Source of the DNA: CAWDZK01 sp963807005
GTDB taxonomy: Bacteria; Actinomycetota; Actinomycetes; JACCUZ01
Reading direction: 5' to 3'
Assembly (NCBI GenBank): GCA_963807005.1
Contig: CAWDZK010000004.1
Coordinates: 434,001-498,000 of the forward strand
Length of the DNA stretch: 64,000 nucleotides
The notes below the pieces were generated by a model. It made no database searches, was not told the origin of the DNA, and saw only the letters and a program-made list of their open reading frames with translations. Of this stretch, positions 15,241 to 23,670 are shown piece after piece; position 1 is the stretch's first letter, and the number at the start of each line of letters is the position of its first letter. The translations under genes were made by a program, and so were the position numbers.

Positions 15241-16827
15241 GTGAGTCCGGCCCGCCCGCAGCGCAAGCTCGACCTCGATCCGGCGACGGTACGCCGGGCC
15301 CGGTCGCTGGCCCGCACCGCTGGGGCGCCGATCGTGCGCCTCGCCCGCACCCACTCCACCGTCTCGGTCGAGCGCGCGGTGCTCCGGCTGGCAGGCGTCA
15401 CCGGGGCCGACCCGGACGGCATCCCGTGGGTCAACCGGCTGGTGGACGAGGTGGGGCGGCAGGTCGGGCTCGAGCACGGGGTGGCGCTGCCGGTGTGGGA
15501 CGCGCTGCGCCGGTCCGGCGAGCGGGACGTGACCGCCCTGGCCCACCGCGCCGCCGCCGGCGGGGTGTCCTTCGAGGTACCCGAGGGCAGGGCGGGGGAG
15601 CGCGCGGCGGCCGCCTCGCTGCGGTCGGTGGCCCGCGGCGTCAGGGCCATCGACCGGCGCCGGGCCGAGCGGGAGCGGCTGGTGGCCCGGGTCGGCGACG
15701 CGCCCCGCAAGCCGTGGATCTACCTCATCGTCGCGACCGGCGACATCTACGAGGACATCCCGCAGGCCCAGGCGGCCGCCCGCGAGGGCGCCGACGTGAT
15801 CGCCGTCATCCGGTCCACGGGACAGTCGCTGCTCGACTACGTCCCCGAAGGAGCGACCCGGGAGGGGTACGCCGGGACCTACGCGACGCAGGAGAACTTC
15901 CGCCTGATGCGGGCGGCCCTGGACGAGGTGTCCAAGGAGCTGGGGCGCTACGTGCGGCTCACGAACTACGCCTCGGGCCTCTGCATGCCGGAGATCGCCA
16001 CCCTGGCCGGGCTCGAGCGGCTGGACATGATGCTCAACGACTCGATGTACGGGATCCTGTTCCGCGACATCAACCCGGTGCGCACCTTCGTCGACCAGCG
16101 CTTCTCCCGGCAGGTGCACGCCCGCGCCGGGATCATCATCAACACCGGCGAGGACAACTACCTCACGACTGCCGACGCCGTCGACGAGGCGCACACCGTC
16201 ACCGTGTCGCAGCTGCTCAACGAGTACTTCGCCAAGGAGGCCGGGCTCGCGGACTGGCAGCTCGGTCTGGGCCACGCCTTCGAGATCAACCCGGACCTCC
16301 CGGAGTCGTTCCGGCTCGAGCTCGCGCACGCGCTGCTCGCCCGCGAGCTGTTCCCCAAGGCACCGCTGAAGTGGATGCCGCCGACCAAGCACATGACCGG
16401 CGACGTGTTCCGCGGCTACCTGCTCGACGGCTTCTTCAACCTGGTGGGTGCCCTCACCGACCAGGGGATCCTGCTGGTCGGCATGATGACCGAGGCTGTC
16501 GTCACCCCGTTCCTGTCCGACCGCGACCTGGCCCTGCAGAACGTGCGCTACGTGCTGGACGCCGCGGGGGGCCTGCACGAGGACTTCCGGCCGCAGCCGG
16601 GGGGGTTCATCCAGACCAGGGCCCACCAGGTCCTCGACGAGGCGGTCGAGCTGCTGGAGAAGATCGTGGCCGAGCCCGGCAAGGCGCCGTTGCTCGAGGC
16701 CATCGGCGACGGGACGTTCGGGCTGATGAAGCGCCCGGCCGACCGCGGCAAGGGGTACGACGGGGTCATCCGCCAGGCGAAGGGCTACTGGAACCCCGCG
16801 ACCGAGATCCTGGAGGGCAGGGCATGA
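15241..16827 (+). CDS. kamD: Lysine 5,6-aminomutase alpha subunit
   Basis: A 528-residue catalytic subunit, close to the 516 residues of the clostridial enzyme. Family blocks include KPWIYLIVATGDIYEDIPQA read in parts, VIRSTGQSLLDYVPEG, TNYASGLCMPEIA, LNDSMYGILFRDINP, NTGEDNYLTTADAVDEA and PPTKHMTGDVFRGY. With KamE, adenosylcobalamin and PLP it moves the 6-amino group of beta-lysine to carbon 5, giving 3,5-diaminohexanoate. GTG at 15241 is chosen because GAAAGGCAG precedes it and conservation begins there; an ATG at 15163 would add 26 unmatched residues. The stop overlaps the kamE start in ATGA, indicating translational coupling. Confidence 0.92.
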   Translation: MSPARPQRKLDLDPATVRRARSLARTAGAPIVRLARTHSTVSVERAVLRLAGVTGADPDGIPWVNRLVDEVGRQVGLEHGVALPVWDALRRSGERDVTALAHRAAAGGVSFEVPEGRAGERAAAASLRSVARGVRAIDRRRAERERLVARVGDAPRKPWIYLIVATGDIYEDIPQAQAAAREGADVIAVIRSTGQSLLDYVPEGATREGYAGTYATQENFRLMRAALDEVSKELGRYVRLTNYASGLCMPEIATLAGLERLDMMLNDSMYGILFRDINPVRTFVDQRFSRQVHARAGIIINTGEDNYLTTADAVDEAHTVTVSQLLNEYFAKEAGLADWQLGLGHAFEINPDLPESFRLELAHALLARELFPKAPLKWMPPTKHMTGDVFRGYLLDGFFNLVGALTDQGILLVGMMTEAVVTPFLSDRDLALQNVRYVLDAAGGLHEDFRPQPGGFIQTRAHQVLDEAVELLEKIVAEPGKAPLLEAIGDGTFGLMKRPADRGKGYDGVIRQAKGYWNPATEILEGRA

Positions 16828-17591
16828 GCTCCCGACGAGCGACCGCCGCGACGATCGTGCGGCCCTACGGCGACACGACCGGCGACGGCATGGTGCAGAT
16901 GTCCTTCACCCTGCCTGTCCCGCACGACAAGCGGGCCGAGGGTGCCGCCCTGCAGCTCGCGGCCAAGATGGGCATGGACCCGGCGATGCTCGTGCACGCC
17001 AAGGCGATGGGCCCGGACTTCACCTTCTTCGTCGTGTACGGGTCGGTGAACCACCTGGTCGACCTGTCGGCGGTGCGGGTGGTCGAGCGGGAGTACCCGC
17101 TGCTGTCGGCCAAGGAGGTGAACGCGACGATCAAGAAGCGGCTGCGCCGGAAGCTGGTCGTCGTCGGCGCGTGCATCGGCACCGATGCGCACACCGTGGG
17201 GATCGACGCGATCCTCAACATCAAGGGCTTCGCCGGCCAGAAGGGCCTCGAGTACTACCGCGAGGTGAGGGTGGTCAACCTCGGCGCGCAGGTCCTCGTG
17301 CCGGAGCTGGTCGCCCGGGCGCGCGCCGAGAGGGCCGACGCCGTCCTCGTCTCCCAGGTCGTCACGCAGCGCGACGCCCACCTCACCAACACCCGGGAGA
17401 TGTCGGCGGCCTTCCGCGAGGCGTACCCCGCGGGCACCGCCCCGTTGCTGGTCGTCGGGGGACCCCGCTTCGACGAGCACGCCACCGGTGAGCTCGGGGT
17501 CGACCGCATCTTCGGCCGCGGCACCACGCCGGCCGAGGTGGCCAGCTACCTCGTGCACGCCCTGGCGCAGGACCCCGCCACCGCCGCCTGA
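16824..17591 (+). CDS. kamE: Lysine 5,6-aminomutase beta subunit (B12- and PLP-binding)
   Basis: A 255-residue subunit. The cobalamin-binding DXHXXG motif is DAHTVG at residues 121-126. The following NIKG contains Lys134, at the place where the clostridial enzyme forms the PLP Schiff base. Later B12-domain markers are LVSQVVTQRDAH and LLVVGGPRFDEH. The N-terminal block MVQMSFTLPVPHDKRAEGAA is the family dimerisation region. ATG at 16824 overlaps the kamD stop by four bases. It works with KamD as one enzyme. Use of adenosylcobalamin means the host must make or import B12; no B12 gene is in the window. Confidence 0.92.
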   Translation: MSSRRATAATIVRPYGDTTGDGMVQMSFTLPVPHDKRAEGAALQLAAKMGMDPAMLVHAKAMGPDFTFFVVYGSVNHLVDLSAVRVVEREYPLLSAKEVNATIKKRLRRKLVVVGACIGTDAHTVGIDAILNIKGFAGQKGLEYYREVRVVNLGAQVLVPELVARARAERADAVLVSQVVTQRDAHLTNTREMSAAFREAYPAGTAPLLVVGGPRFDEHATGELGVDRIFGRGTTPAEVASYLVHALAQDPATAA

Positions 17592-17603
17592 GAGAGGACG
17601 CCG

Positions 17604-18017
17604 ATGACCGACGCCGACCCGCGCCTGGGGCTCACCGTCACCCACCGCCGTTACGTGCCGTACTCGCACGCGCACTACGCCGGGAACCTCGTCGACGGTG
17701 CGTACTCCCTGGCGATGTTCGGCGACGTCGCCACCGAGGTCTGCATCCGCAGCGACGGGGACGAGGGGCTGTTCGCGTCGTACTCCGAGGTCCAGTTCCT
17801 GGCTCCGGTGCACGCCGGAGACGTCGTCGAGGTGCAGGCCACGGTGACCCGGGTGGGCCGGAGGAGCCGGGAGATCGCCTTCGAGACCAGGGTCGTCTGC
17901 CGGGGTGCGCTGGCCCACAGCGGGGACCCGGCGGCGGCCTCGGCGGCCGTCGTCCTCGACCCGCCGCTCGTCGCGACGACGGCCGTCGGGACGGTCGTCG
18001 TCCCACCGCGCAGCTAG
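17604..18017 (+). CDS. kal: 3-aminobutyryl-CoA ammonia-lyase (hotdog fold)
   Basis: A 137-residue hotdog-fold protein. HAHYAGNLVDGAYSLAMFGD and TEVCIRSDGDEGLFASY resemble the ammonia-lyase of lysine-fermenting bacteria rather than ordinary thioesterases. VQFLAPVHAGDVVEV is the usual hotdog strand pair. It should eliminate ammonia from 3-aminobutyryl-CoA to give crotonyl-CoA, the last lysine-specific step. It begins 12 bases after kamE, with AGAGAGGA as ribosome-binding site, and ends the kamD-kamE-kal operon. The assignment rests on both sequence and context. The short C-terminal extension after residue 118 is hydrophobic and unexplained. Confidence 0.82.
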   Translation: MTDADPRLGLTVTHRRYVPYSHAHYAGNLVDGAYSLAMFGDVATEVCIRSDGDEGLFASYSEVQFLAPVHAGDVVEVQATVTRVGRRSREIAFETRVVCRGALAHSGDPAAASAAVVLDPPLVATTAVGTVVVPPRS

Positions 18018-18620
18018 CGACCACCGGACCGGGCCAGGTCAATGGTCCGATCGGGTGATAGCCAGTAGGTGCATCTGGCTCGACACGCCGAATCCCTTGC
18101 AGATCAAGGGAATTCTTGACTCGTCGACGCGTCGCTCCTACCTGCGGCTTTGCGCATCCGTGCAGGTCAGCGGGCGGTTGACAGACGCCCGGCAGAGACC
18201 CCAGGGTGAACGACGTCCACCACAGGACACCCACGCGAAACCCCCTCCGCGACTCACGAGCCGGCTTCGGGCCAGGGGCGGCGCAATGCGCAAGTGCCGT
18301 CCGGGTGCCAGGTCCGATCGCCGTCGTCGCCACGGGTGAGGGGGCGGGTCGGGGGGTGAGACACGGGAAGGGCCCGACCGCTCCGTAGACAACGGCCCTC
18401 GATCCGGCAGCCGGCCGGACGGGGTCGGTCCGAAGGGCGGTCCGGGCCCTGACCCGTCTCTCGGGGCAGGTGTGCTGCCCCTCGCGCCCGGCCGGTCCGG
18501 ACGCGCAGCCGCGAGCAGGACGGCACGGCCAACGCGGTCCCAACCGTTGTACCGTCGCAGCCCGGCAGCCAGGAGCTGGCCGCCGGCCCCGTGACGCACC
18601 GGAAGGACCTGCGACCCCTC
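18018..18620. other. 603-base intergenic region between kal and lnt
   Basis: No convincing coding sequence is visible. Its first 150 bases are visibly less G+C-rich than the surroundings. They hold a terminator-like hairpin (18093-18117) and then TTGACT (18116-18121) with a weak TACCTG 17 bases on, a possible promoter that no annotated gene uses. TTGACA at 18178-18183 is a second isolated -35-like word. Near the end, TACCGT (18550-18555) is a -10 candidate for lnt. A small non-coding RNA could fit in 18130-18500, but I cannot identify one. Confidence 0.4.
18093..18117 (+). terminator. Hairpin with T-rich tail after the kamD-kamE-kal operon
   Basis: TCCCTTG (18093-18099), loop CAGAT, CAAGGGA (18105-18111), then ATTCTT. 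It starts 75 bases after the kal stop. It is the nearest thing to a factor-independent terminator in the window. Confidence 0.5.
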
Positions 18621-20189
18621 GTGACGACGACCGTGACCGGCGCGCGCACGCCCGCCTCCGGCGGCGCCGTCGCCGGTCCGGGCCGGCGCCACTCGTTGGC
18701 CCCCGGACTGGCTGCGGCCGTGGTCACGGGCGCGTCGGTCGCGGTGGCGCTGCCGCCGTACGACGCGTGGCCGCTCGCGCCTCTGGGGGTCGCGGGCCTG
18801 GTCCTGCTCTGCCGAGGACAGCGCGCCCGCCGGGGGGCGGCACTGGGCCTCGCCCACGGGCTGGGCACGTTCCTCCCGGTGCTGGGGTGGCTGACCGTCG
18901 TCGGGCCGGACGCGTGGGTGCTGGTGGCCCTGCTCGAGGCGTCCTACCTGGCCGTGCTGGGTGCGCTGACGCCCGCCGTGCTGCGGCTGCGGGCCTGGCC
19001 GATGTGGTTCGCCTGCCTGTGGGTCGCCCAGGAGCTGGCCCGCGACCGGACCCCGTTCGGCGGCTTCCCGTGGGGCCGGTTGGCGTTCGCCGAGACCGCC
19101 TCGCCGCTCACGCCGTACGCCGCGCTCGGTGGGGCGCCGCTGGTGAGCTTCGCGACCGCGCTGGCCGGCGCCCTGCTGGCGGCCGCCGTCCTGCGCCGGG
19201 ACCGGCCGCGCACCGCGGGGCTGCTGGCGCTGGGGGCCGTCGTCGTCCCCGCTGTCGGACTGCTGGTGCCCACCGGGACCGGGGTGCGGGACGGGCGGGA
19301 CGTCACGGTCGCGCTGGTGCAGGGCAACGTGCCCGGTGTGGGCCTGGACTTCCAGGGAGAGCGCGAGCAGGTGCTGCGCAACCACGTCGCCGCGACGCAG
19401 CGGCTGGCAGCGGACGTGCGGGCCGGGCGGGTGGCCGCGCCGCAGCTGGTGATCTGGCCGGAGAACGCCTCGGACATCGACCCGTTCCGCGACCCGTCGG
19501 CGCTGGCCCTGATCGACGACGCGGTCCGGGACGTCGGGGTCCCCGTGCTGGTCGGCGCGGTGCTCCAGGGCCCAGGGCCGGACCACGTGAGCAACGTCGG
19601 GATCGTCTGGGACCCACGGACGGGACCGGGGGAGCGGTACGTCAAACGGCACCCGGTGCCGTTCGGGGAGTACATCCCGTTCCGCGCGGAGCTGGCCGGG
19701 GTGACGTCGCGGCTGGACCAGATCCCCAAGGACTTCTACGCCGCGGACGAGCCCGGCAACCTCACCCTGGGGCCGGCCCGCATCGGAGACGTGATCTGTT
19801 TCGAGATCGCCTACGACGGCCTGGTCCGAGACGTCGTTCGCGGCGGCGCGCAGCTGCTGGTCGTGCAGACCAACAACGCCACGTACAACGGCACTCACCA
19901 GCCCTACCAGCAGATGGCGATGTCCCGGCTGCGCGCCGTCGAGACCGGCCGCGACGTGCTGGTGGCCTCGACCAGCGGGATCAGCGCCGTCGTGCGCGCG
20001 GACGGCGCCGTCGCGCAGGAGACACCGGAGAAGGTGGCCCGGACCCTGGTTGCCACCGTGCCGCTGCGCGACGGCCAGACGGTCGCCACCCGGCTCGGCG
20101 CGTGGCCCGAGCTGCTGCTCGCCGCGGCCGGGGTGCTCGCCGCAGCCGCGGCCGGCTGGCAGGCCCGCCGCCGGAGGACGCCGGCATGA
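18621..20189 (+). CDS. lnt: Apolipoprotein N-acyltransferase
   Basis: A 522-residue integral membrane enzyme that adds the third acyl chain to lipoproteins at the outer face of the cytoplasmic membrane. The N-terminal 200 residues hold about six hydrophobic segments. The nitrilase-type domain follows, with the Glu in WPENASDIDPF, the Lys in KRHPVPFGEYIPF, and the nucleophile Cys in GDVICFEIAYD. A last membrane segment and a basic tail end the protein. GTG at 18621 has GGAAGGA 14 bases upstream; GTG at 18591 would add ten residues. Its stop overlaps the ppm1 start (ATGA). This pairing matches the actinobacterial Ppm1/Lnt unit, which mycobacteria carry as a single fused gene. Confidence 0.9.
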   Translation: MTTTVTGARTPASGGAVAGPGRRHSLAPGLAAAVVTGASVAVALPPYDAWPLAPLGVAGLVLLCRGQRARRGAALGLAHGLGTFLPVLGWLTVVGPDAWVLVALLEASYLAVLGALTPAVLRLRAWPMWFACLWVAQELARDRTPFGGFPWGRLAFAETASPLTPYAALGGAPLVSFATALAGALLAAAVLRRDRPRTAGLLALGAVVVPAVGLLVPTGTGVRDGRDVTVALVQGNVPGVGLDFQGEREQVLRNHVAATQRLAADVRAGRVAAPQLVIWPENASDIDPFRDPSALALIDDAVRDVGVPVLVGAVLQGPGPDHVSNVGIVWDPRTGPGERYVKRHPVPFGEYIPFRAELAGVTSRLDQIPKDFYAADEPGNLTLGPARIGDVICFEIAYDGLVRDVVRGGAQLLVVQTNNATYNGTHQPYQQMAMSRLRAVETGRDVLVASTSGISAVVRADGAVAQETPEKVARTLVATVPLRDGQTVATRLGAWPELLLAAAGVLAAAAAGWQARRRRTPA

Positions 20190-20977
20190 GCGGGCCATCG
20201 GCCGGGCGTGTGGGCGGCCTGCCCGCCGACGTCGCCGACGGCAACGGCGTCCTGGTGATCGTGCCGACCTACCAGGAACGGCTGAACCTCGAGGAGATCG
20301 TCAGCCGGACCCGGGCGGCCGTCCCGCAGGCGGAGGTCCTCGTCGTCGACGACGCGAGCCCGGACGGCACCGGGGAGCTGGCCGACAGGCTGGCAGCGGC
20401 CGACGACCGGGTGCACGTCCTGCACCGGCCGGCCAAGGAGGGCCTCGGGGTCGCCTACCTGGCCGGCTTCGCCTGGGGGCTGGAGCGCGACGCCGAGGTG
20501 CTGGTCGAGATGGATGCCGACGGGTCGCACCAGCCCGAGCAGCTGCCCCGCCTCCTCGCGGCGCTGTCCGAGGCGGACCTGGTGCTCGGCTCGCGCTGGG
20601 TCCCGGGCGGCTCGGTCCGCAACTGGCCGCACCGGCGCGAGCTGCTGTCCCGCGGCGGCAACTGGTACGTCCGCCGGGCCCTGGGTCTGGCCGTGCGCGA
20701 CGGCACGGGCGGCTTCCGGGCCTTCCGCCGGGCGACGCTGGAGAAGATCGACCTCGCCGGTGTCGCCAGCCACGGCTACTGCTTCCAGGTCGACCTCACC
20801 TGGCGAGCGGTCCAGCAGGGGTTCCGGGTGGTGGAGGTGCCGATCGAGTTCGTGGAGCGCGCCCGCGGCGCGTCGAAGATGAGCGGCACGATCGTGGCCG
20901 AGGCGTTGTGGCGGGTGACGCTGTGGGGCGCGCAGGAGCGTCTGGACCGGCGGCCCGGCCGGACCGGGAGGAGGTGA
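20186..20977 (+). CDS. ppm1: Polyprenol-phosphate mannose synthase
   Basis: A 263-residue GT2 glycosyltransferase. VLVIVPTYQERLNLEEIV opens the fold, VVDDASPDGTGELAD and EMDADGSHQPEQLP give the acidic metal motifs, and LGSRWVPGGSVRNWP and GYCFQVDLTWRAVQQGFRVVEVPI follow. It transfers mannose from GDP-mannose to polyprenol phosphate, the donor for lipoglycans and protein O-mannosylation. There is no C-terminal membrane domain, as in the soluble-type bacterial enzymes that sit beside a membrane Lnt. ATG at 20186 overlaps the lnt stop, and the next gene follows within six bases. A GDP-mannose-related gene lies at 48765-51254. Confidence 0.9.
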   Translation: MSGPSAGRVGGLPADVADGNGVLVIVPTYQERLNLEEIVSRTRAAVPQAEVLVVDDASPDGTGELADRLAAADDRVHVLHRPAKEGLGVAYLAGFAWGLERDAEVLVEMDADGSHQPEQLPRLLAALSEADLVLGSRWVPGGSVRNWPHRRELLSRGGNWYVRRALGLAVRDGTGGFRAFRRATLEKIDLAGVASHGYCFQVDLTWRAVQQGFRVVEVPIEFVERARGASKMSGTIVAEALWRVTLWGAQERLDRRPGRTGRR

Positions 20978-20982
20978 GTCGG

Positions 20983-21504
20983 GTGGGTCTGCTGCTCGTG
21001 CTGCTGTTCCTGGTCGTGCCGGTCCTGGAGATCTACGTGATCGTCCAGGTCGGCCAGCTGATCGGGGCGGTCCCGACCGTGCTGCTGCTGCTCGCGGAGA
21101 GCCTGTTCGGCGCCTGGCTGGTCCGCCGGGAGGGCAGCCGGGCCTGGCGGACGCTGCGGTCGGCGATCACGAGCGGGCAGCTGCCGAGCCGGGAGCTCGC
21201 GGACGCCGCCCTGGTGCTGGTCGGCGGCACCCTCCTGCTGACGCCGGGGTTCGTCACCGACGTCGTGGGCTTCTTCGTCGTCCTGCCGCTGACCCGACCG
21301 TTGGCCCGTCGACTGCTGGCCGCGTTCGTGGCCCGCCGGGCCACCGTCGTCATCGGCCGGACGGGACCGCTGGGGCGGCCGGGCGGCCCGCCCGGCACCG
21401 GCGGCCACGGGACGGCGTACGGCGACCGGGTCGTGCGCGGTGAGGTGGTCGACCCGGCGCCCGGGCCCGACGAAGAAGGTCCGGGCCGCGCCACCGGGGG
21501 GTAG
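20983..21504 (+). CDS. fxsA: FxsA-family membrane protein
   Basis: A 173-residue membrane protein with three or four hydrophobic segments: LLLVLLFLVVPVLEIYVIVQ, VPTVLLLLAESLFGAWLVRREG and LVLVGGTLLLTPGFVTDVVGFFVVLPLTR read in parts. The TPGFVTDVVG loop is the FxsA hallmark. The family is named for suppressing F-factor exclusion of phage T7 in E. coli; its normal role is unknown. GTG at 20983 has the exact ribosome-binding site AGGAGG eight bases upstream; an in-frame GTG at 20974 overlaps the ppm1 stop. The Gly/Pro-rich C-terminal tail is hydrophilic and cytoplasmic. Confidence 0.8.
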   Translation: MGLLLVLLFLVVPVLEIYVIVQVGQLIGAVPTVLLLLAESLFGAWLVRREGSRAWRTLRSAITSGQLPSRELADAALVLVGGTLLLTPGFVTDVVGFFVVLPLTRPLARRLLAAFVARRATVVIGRTGPLGRPGGPPGTGGHGTAYGDRVVRGEVVDPAPGPDEEGPGRATGG

Positions 21505-21547
21505 CAGCGCGACCCGGACTGTCACACGGGAGGTTCGGGGGCGGCGG

Positions 21548-21916
21548 TCAGGCGCTCTTCTTCTGCCGGCCACCGGACTTGACGGGCGCGCCCGCGCGCA
21601 GCAGCTCGAGCCGCTCGGCCAGGAGCACCTCCAGCTCCTTGACGCTGCGGCGCTCCAGGAGCATGTCCCAGTGCGTGCGAGCCGGCTTGCCCGACTTCTT
21701 CTCGGGGCGGGTGCCGTCCAGCCGGAGGGCCTCCGCGCCGCAGACCGTGCACTCCCAGAGCTCCGGGACGTCGGCCTCGAGGGAGAACGGCACGGCGAAA
21801 CGGTGCTCGTGGGGGCATTCGTAGGTCACGCTCTGGCGCGGCGCCATCTCGACGCCGAGGTCGGTCTCATAGCTCTGGGCACCGAGACGCGAGCCGCGCA
21901 GTGCTCGCTCGGCCAT
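21548..21916 (-). CDS. rbpA: RNA polymerase-binding protein RbpA
   Basis: A 122-residue actinobacterial transcription activator that binds core RNA polymerase and group 1/2 sigma factors and helps open-complex formation. The N-terminal tail MAERALRGSRLGAQSYETD is followed by the zinc-type core (CPHEHRF ... CTVC). The basic linker KKSGKPARTHWDMLLERRS and the sigma-interacting region SVKELEVLLAERLELLR complete it. ATG at 21916 fits the conserved MAERALRG start; the open frame upstream has no similarity. It is convergent with fxsA and divergent from nothing obvious. A Lys-rich end (GGRQKKSA) is normal for the family. Confidence 0.93.
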   Translation of the reverse strand: MAERALRGSRLGAQSYETDLGVEMAPRQSVTYECPHEHRFAVPFSLEADVPELWECTVCGAEALRLDGTRPEKKSGKPARTHWDMLLERRSVKELEVLLAERLELLRAGAPVKSGGRQKKSA

Positions 21917-22091
21917 GTCGGTCTCCTCGGGTTCGCGGGTGGGGCGGGCTGGTGAGGCGTCCGCCACGACGACGGCCTGGTGCCGACCGCCGTTCGCTCT
22001 GTGCAACGTGCTGGGTGCCTGGAGGATTCCCCGTGGGGGACCGGGCAACCAGGCAACCAGGACTTCGCTGCCCGGACCGGCTCCGGATGCC

Positions 22092-22880
22092 TCAGGACGG
22101 CCAGGAACCACGCACCGTGAGCACGTCACGCAGCGTGACCAGGTCGTCGGACATCAGCCCGTCGACCCCCAGGTCGAGCAGTCGGTGCATCTCGGCCGCG
22201 GCGTCGACGGTCCACACGTGCACCTGCTGGCCGTGCGCGTGGGCCGCAGCCACCAGGCCGGGCGTGACGACCCGCAGCGGGCCGAGCCGGTCGGGGACCT
22301 GCGCGCAGGGGACGCCGCGCGGGGCCAGCCGGTACCCGGCCGGGTGCAGGGCCGCGGCGCGCAGGCGGACGACGCCGCGAGTGGACAGGGAGGTGGCCAG
22401 CCGTGGCCCGGCGGCCGCCCGGACCGCCGCGAGCCGCCGGCTGGAGAAGGACGCGACGCAGACCCGGTCGACGGCGCCGGTCCGCGCCAGCAGCCGCACC
22501 AGCGGTGCCACCGCGTCGGGCGCCTTGACGTCGACGTTCAGCCTTATGTCAGGCCACGCAGCCAGCAGGTCCTCCAGCCGGGGGATCGGCTCGAGACCCC
22601 CGATCCGGGCCTGGGCGACCTCGCTCCACGGCAGCCGGCCGACCCGGCCGGTGCGGTCGGTCAGCCGGTCCAGGGAGTCGTCGTGGAAGGCGAGCAGGAC
22701 GCCGTCGGCGGTGGCGTGCACGTCGGTCTCGAGGTAGCGGAAACCCAGGTCGACGGCCCTCGCGAAGGCCGCCATGGAGTTCTCCAGGCCGCCGGCCGCC
22801 CCGCCGCGGTGCGCGAACGCGATCGGCCCGTCGTGCTGCAGGAACGGGAAGGTCCGGGCAGGGGCGGGCACGCGCCGCAC
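22092..22880 (-). CDS. Glycerophosphodiester phosphodiesterase
   Basis: A 262-residue GDPD-family TIM barrel. It starts with the motif AFAHRGGAAGGLENSMAAF (catalytic His and Arg, then the metal Glu), followed by ETDVHATADGVLLAFHDDSLDR with the second His. RLNVDVKAP and HVWTVDAAAEMHRLLDLGVDGLMSDD close the active site. It hydrolyses glycerophosphodiesters to glycerol 3-phosphate and an alcohol. No signal peptide is seen, so it should be cytoplasmic. It has a 30-base gap to the upstream hydrolase gene on the same strand and is probably co-transcribed with it. Confidence 0.9.
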   Translation of the reverse strand: MRRVPAPARTFPFLQHDGPIAFAHRGGAAGGLENSMAAFARAVDLGFRYLETDVHATADGVLLAFHDDSLDRLTDRTGRVGRLPWSEVAQARIGGLEPIPRLEDLLAAWPDIRLNVDVKAPDAVAPLVRLLARTGAVDRVCVASFSSRRLAAVRAAAGPRLATSLSTRGVVRLRAAALHPAGYRLAPRGVPCAQVPDRLGPLRVVTPGLVAAAHAHGQQVHVWTVDAAAEMHRLLDLGVDGLMSDDLVTLRDVLTVRGSWPS

Positions 22881-22910
22881 CCTAGCCAGCGCCTGTCGGA
22901 GGGTGCGCGG

Positions 22911-23480
22911 TCAGCGCGCGGCGAGGAACTCCAGGACGCGGCCGGTCATCAGGGCGGCCGCCTCGGCGTCGTACGCCGGCAGCGAGCTGTCGGCGAACAG
23001 GTGCTGGTCGCCGGGGTAGAGGAACAGCTCGACCTCGGGGTGGGCGGCGACCAGGGCACGGGCGGCGTCGATGTCGCCGTCGTCGACGAAGAACGAGTCG
23101 GCGTCCATGGCGTGGACCTGCGCGGACAGCCCGTCGGGCCAGCCACCGAAGTGCTCGGCGCCGATCGCCGAGTAGACCAGCAGGGCGCCCCGCGCGCCGG
23201 GGCGCGTCTGGGCGAGCTTCTGGGCCGGCATCACGCCGTAGGAGAAGCCGAGGTAGACCAGCTCTGCCGGGAGCGCCTCGGCGATCTCGGTGCCGGCCTC
23301 GATCGCGTCGAGGCCGGCCTCCTTGACGTAGGCGAAGCCCTCGTCGACGGAGCCGAAGGTGTGGCCGTCGAACAGGTCCGGCAGGTGCACGGTGTGCCCG
23401 GCGTCGCGCAGCTGCTGGGCGAAGTCCTTGACGCCGTCGGTGAGTCCCTGGACGTGGTGGAACACGAGTACCTCGGCCAT
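22911..23480 (-). CDS. Dienelactone hydrolase-family alpha/beta hydrolase
   Basis: A compact 189-residue alpha/beta hydrolase. The nucleophile elbow is GFSYGV with Ser80, not the Cys of true dienelactone hydrolases. Acid candidates are Asp127 in AMDADSF and Asp134, and His160 lies in YPGDQHLF. The arrangement matches small DLH-like esterases common in actinobacteria, whose substrates are unknown. Ser in place of Cys argues against a chlorocatechol role. It is upstream of the glycerophosphodiesterase on the same strand. Confidence 0.82.
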   Translation of the reverse strand: MAEVLVFHHVQGLTDGVKDFAQQLRDAGHTVHLPDLFDGHTFGSVDEGFAYVKEAGLDAIEAGTEIAEALPAELVYLGFSYGVMPAQKLAQTRPGARGALLVYSAIGAEHFGGWPDGLSAQVHAMDADSFFVDDGDIDAARALVAAHPEVELFLYPGDQHLFADSSLPAYDAEAAALMTGRVLEFLAAR

Positions 23481-23670
23481 GTCTGCATCCTCCCGTGGTC
23501 GTGAGCGCCCGGCTGGGCTGGCCAGACGTTACGGGAGGGGTGGGACAGCCGGTCGTCGCGCCGTCCGGACAGGCGCAGCCGCTCGCTCAGGTGCAGCGCC
23601 GATAAGGTACATTATGTCAGTTCCCCACCGGGCCACCGCCCTCCCACCTTCTGCGGCAGGATCGACGGCC

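Noticed and set aside
18081..18118. tRNA-like or attachment-site-like sequence (CCGAATCCC)
   Set aside because: No acceptor stem, anticodon arm or T-arm can be folded, and no direct repeat or integrase is present.
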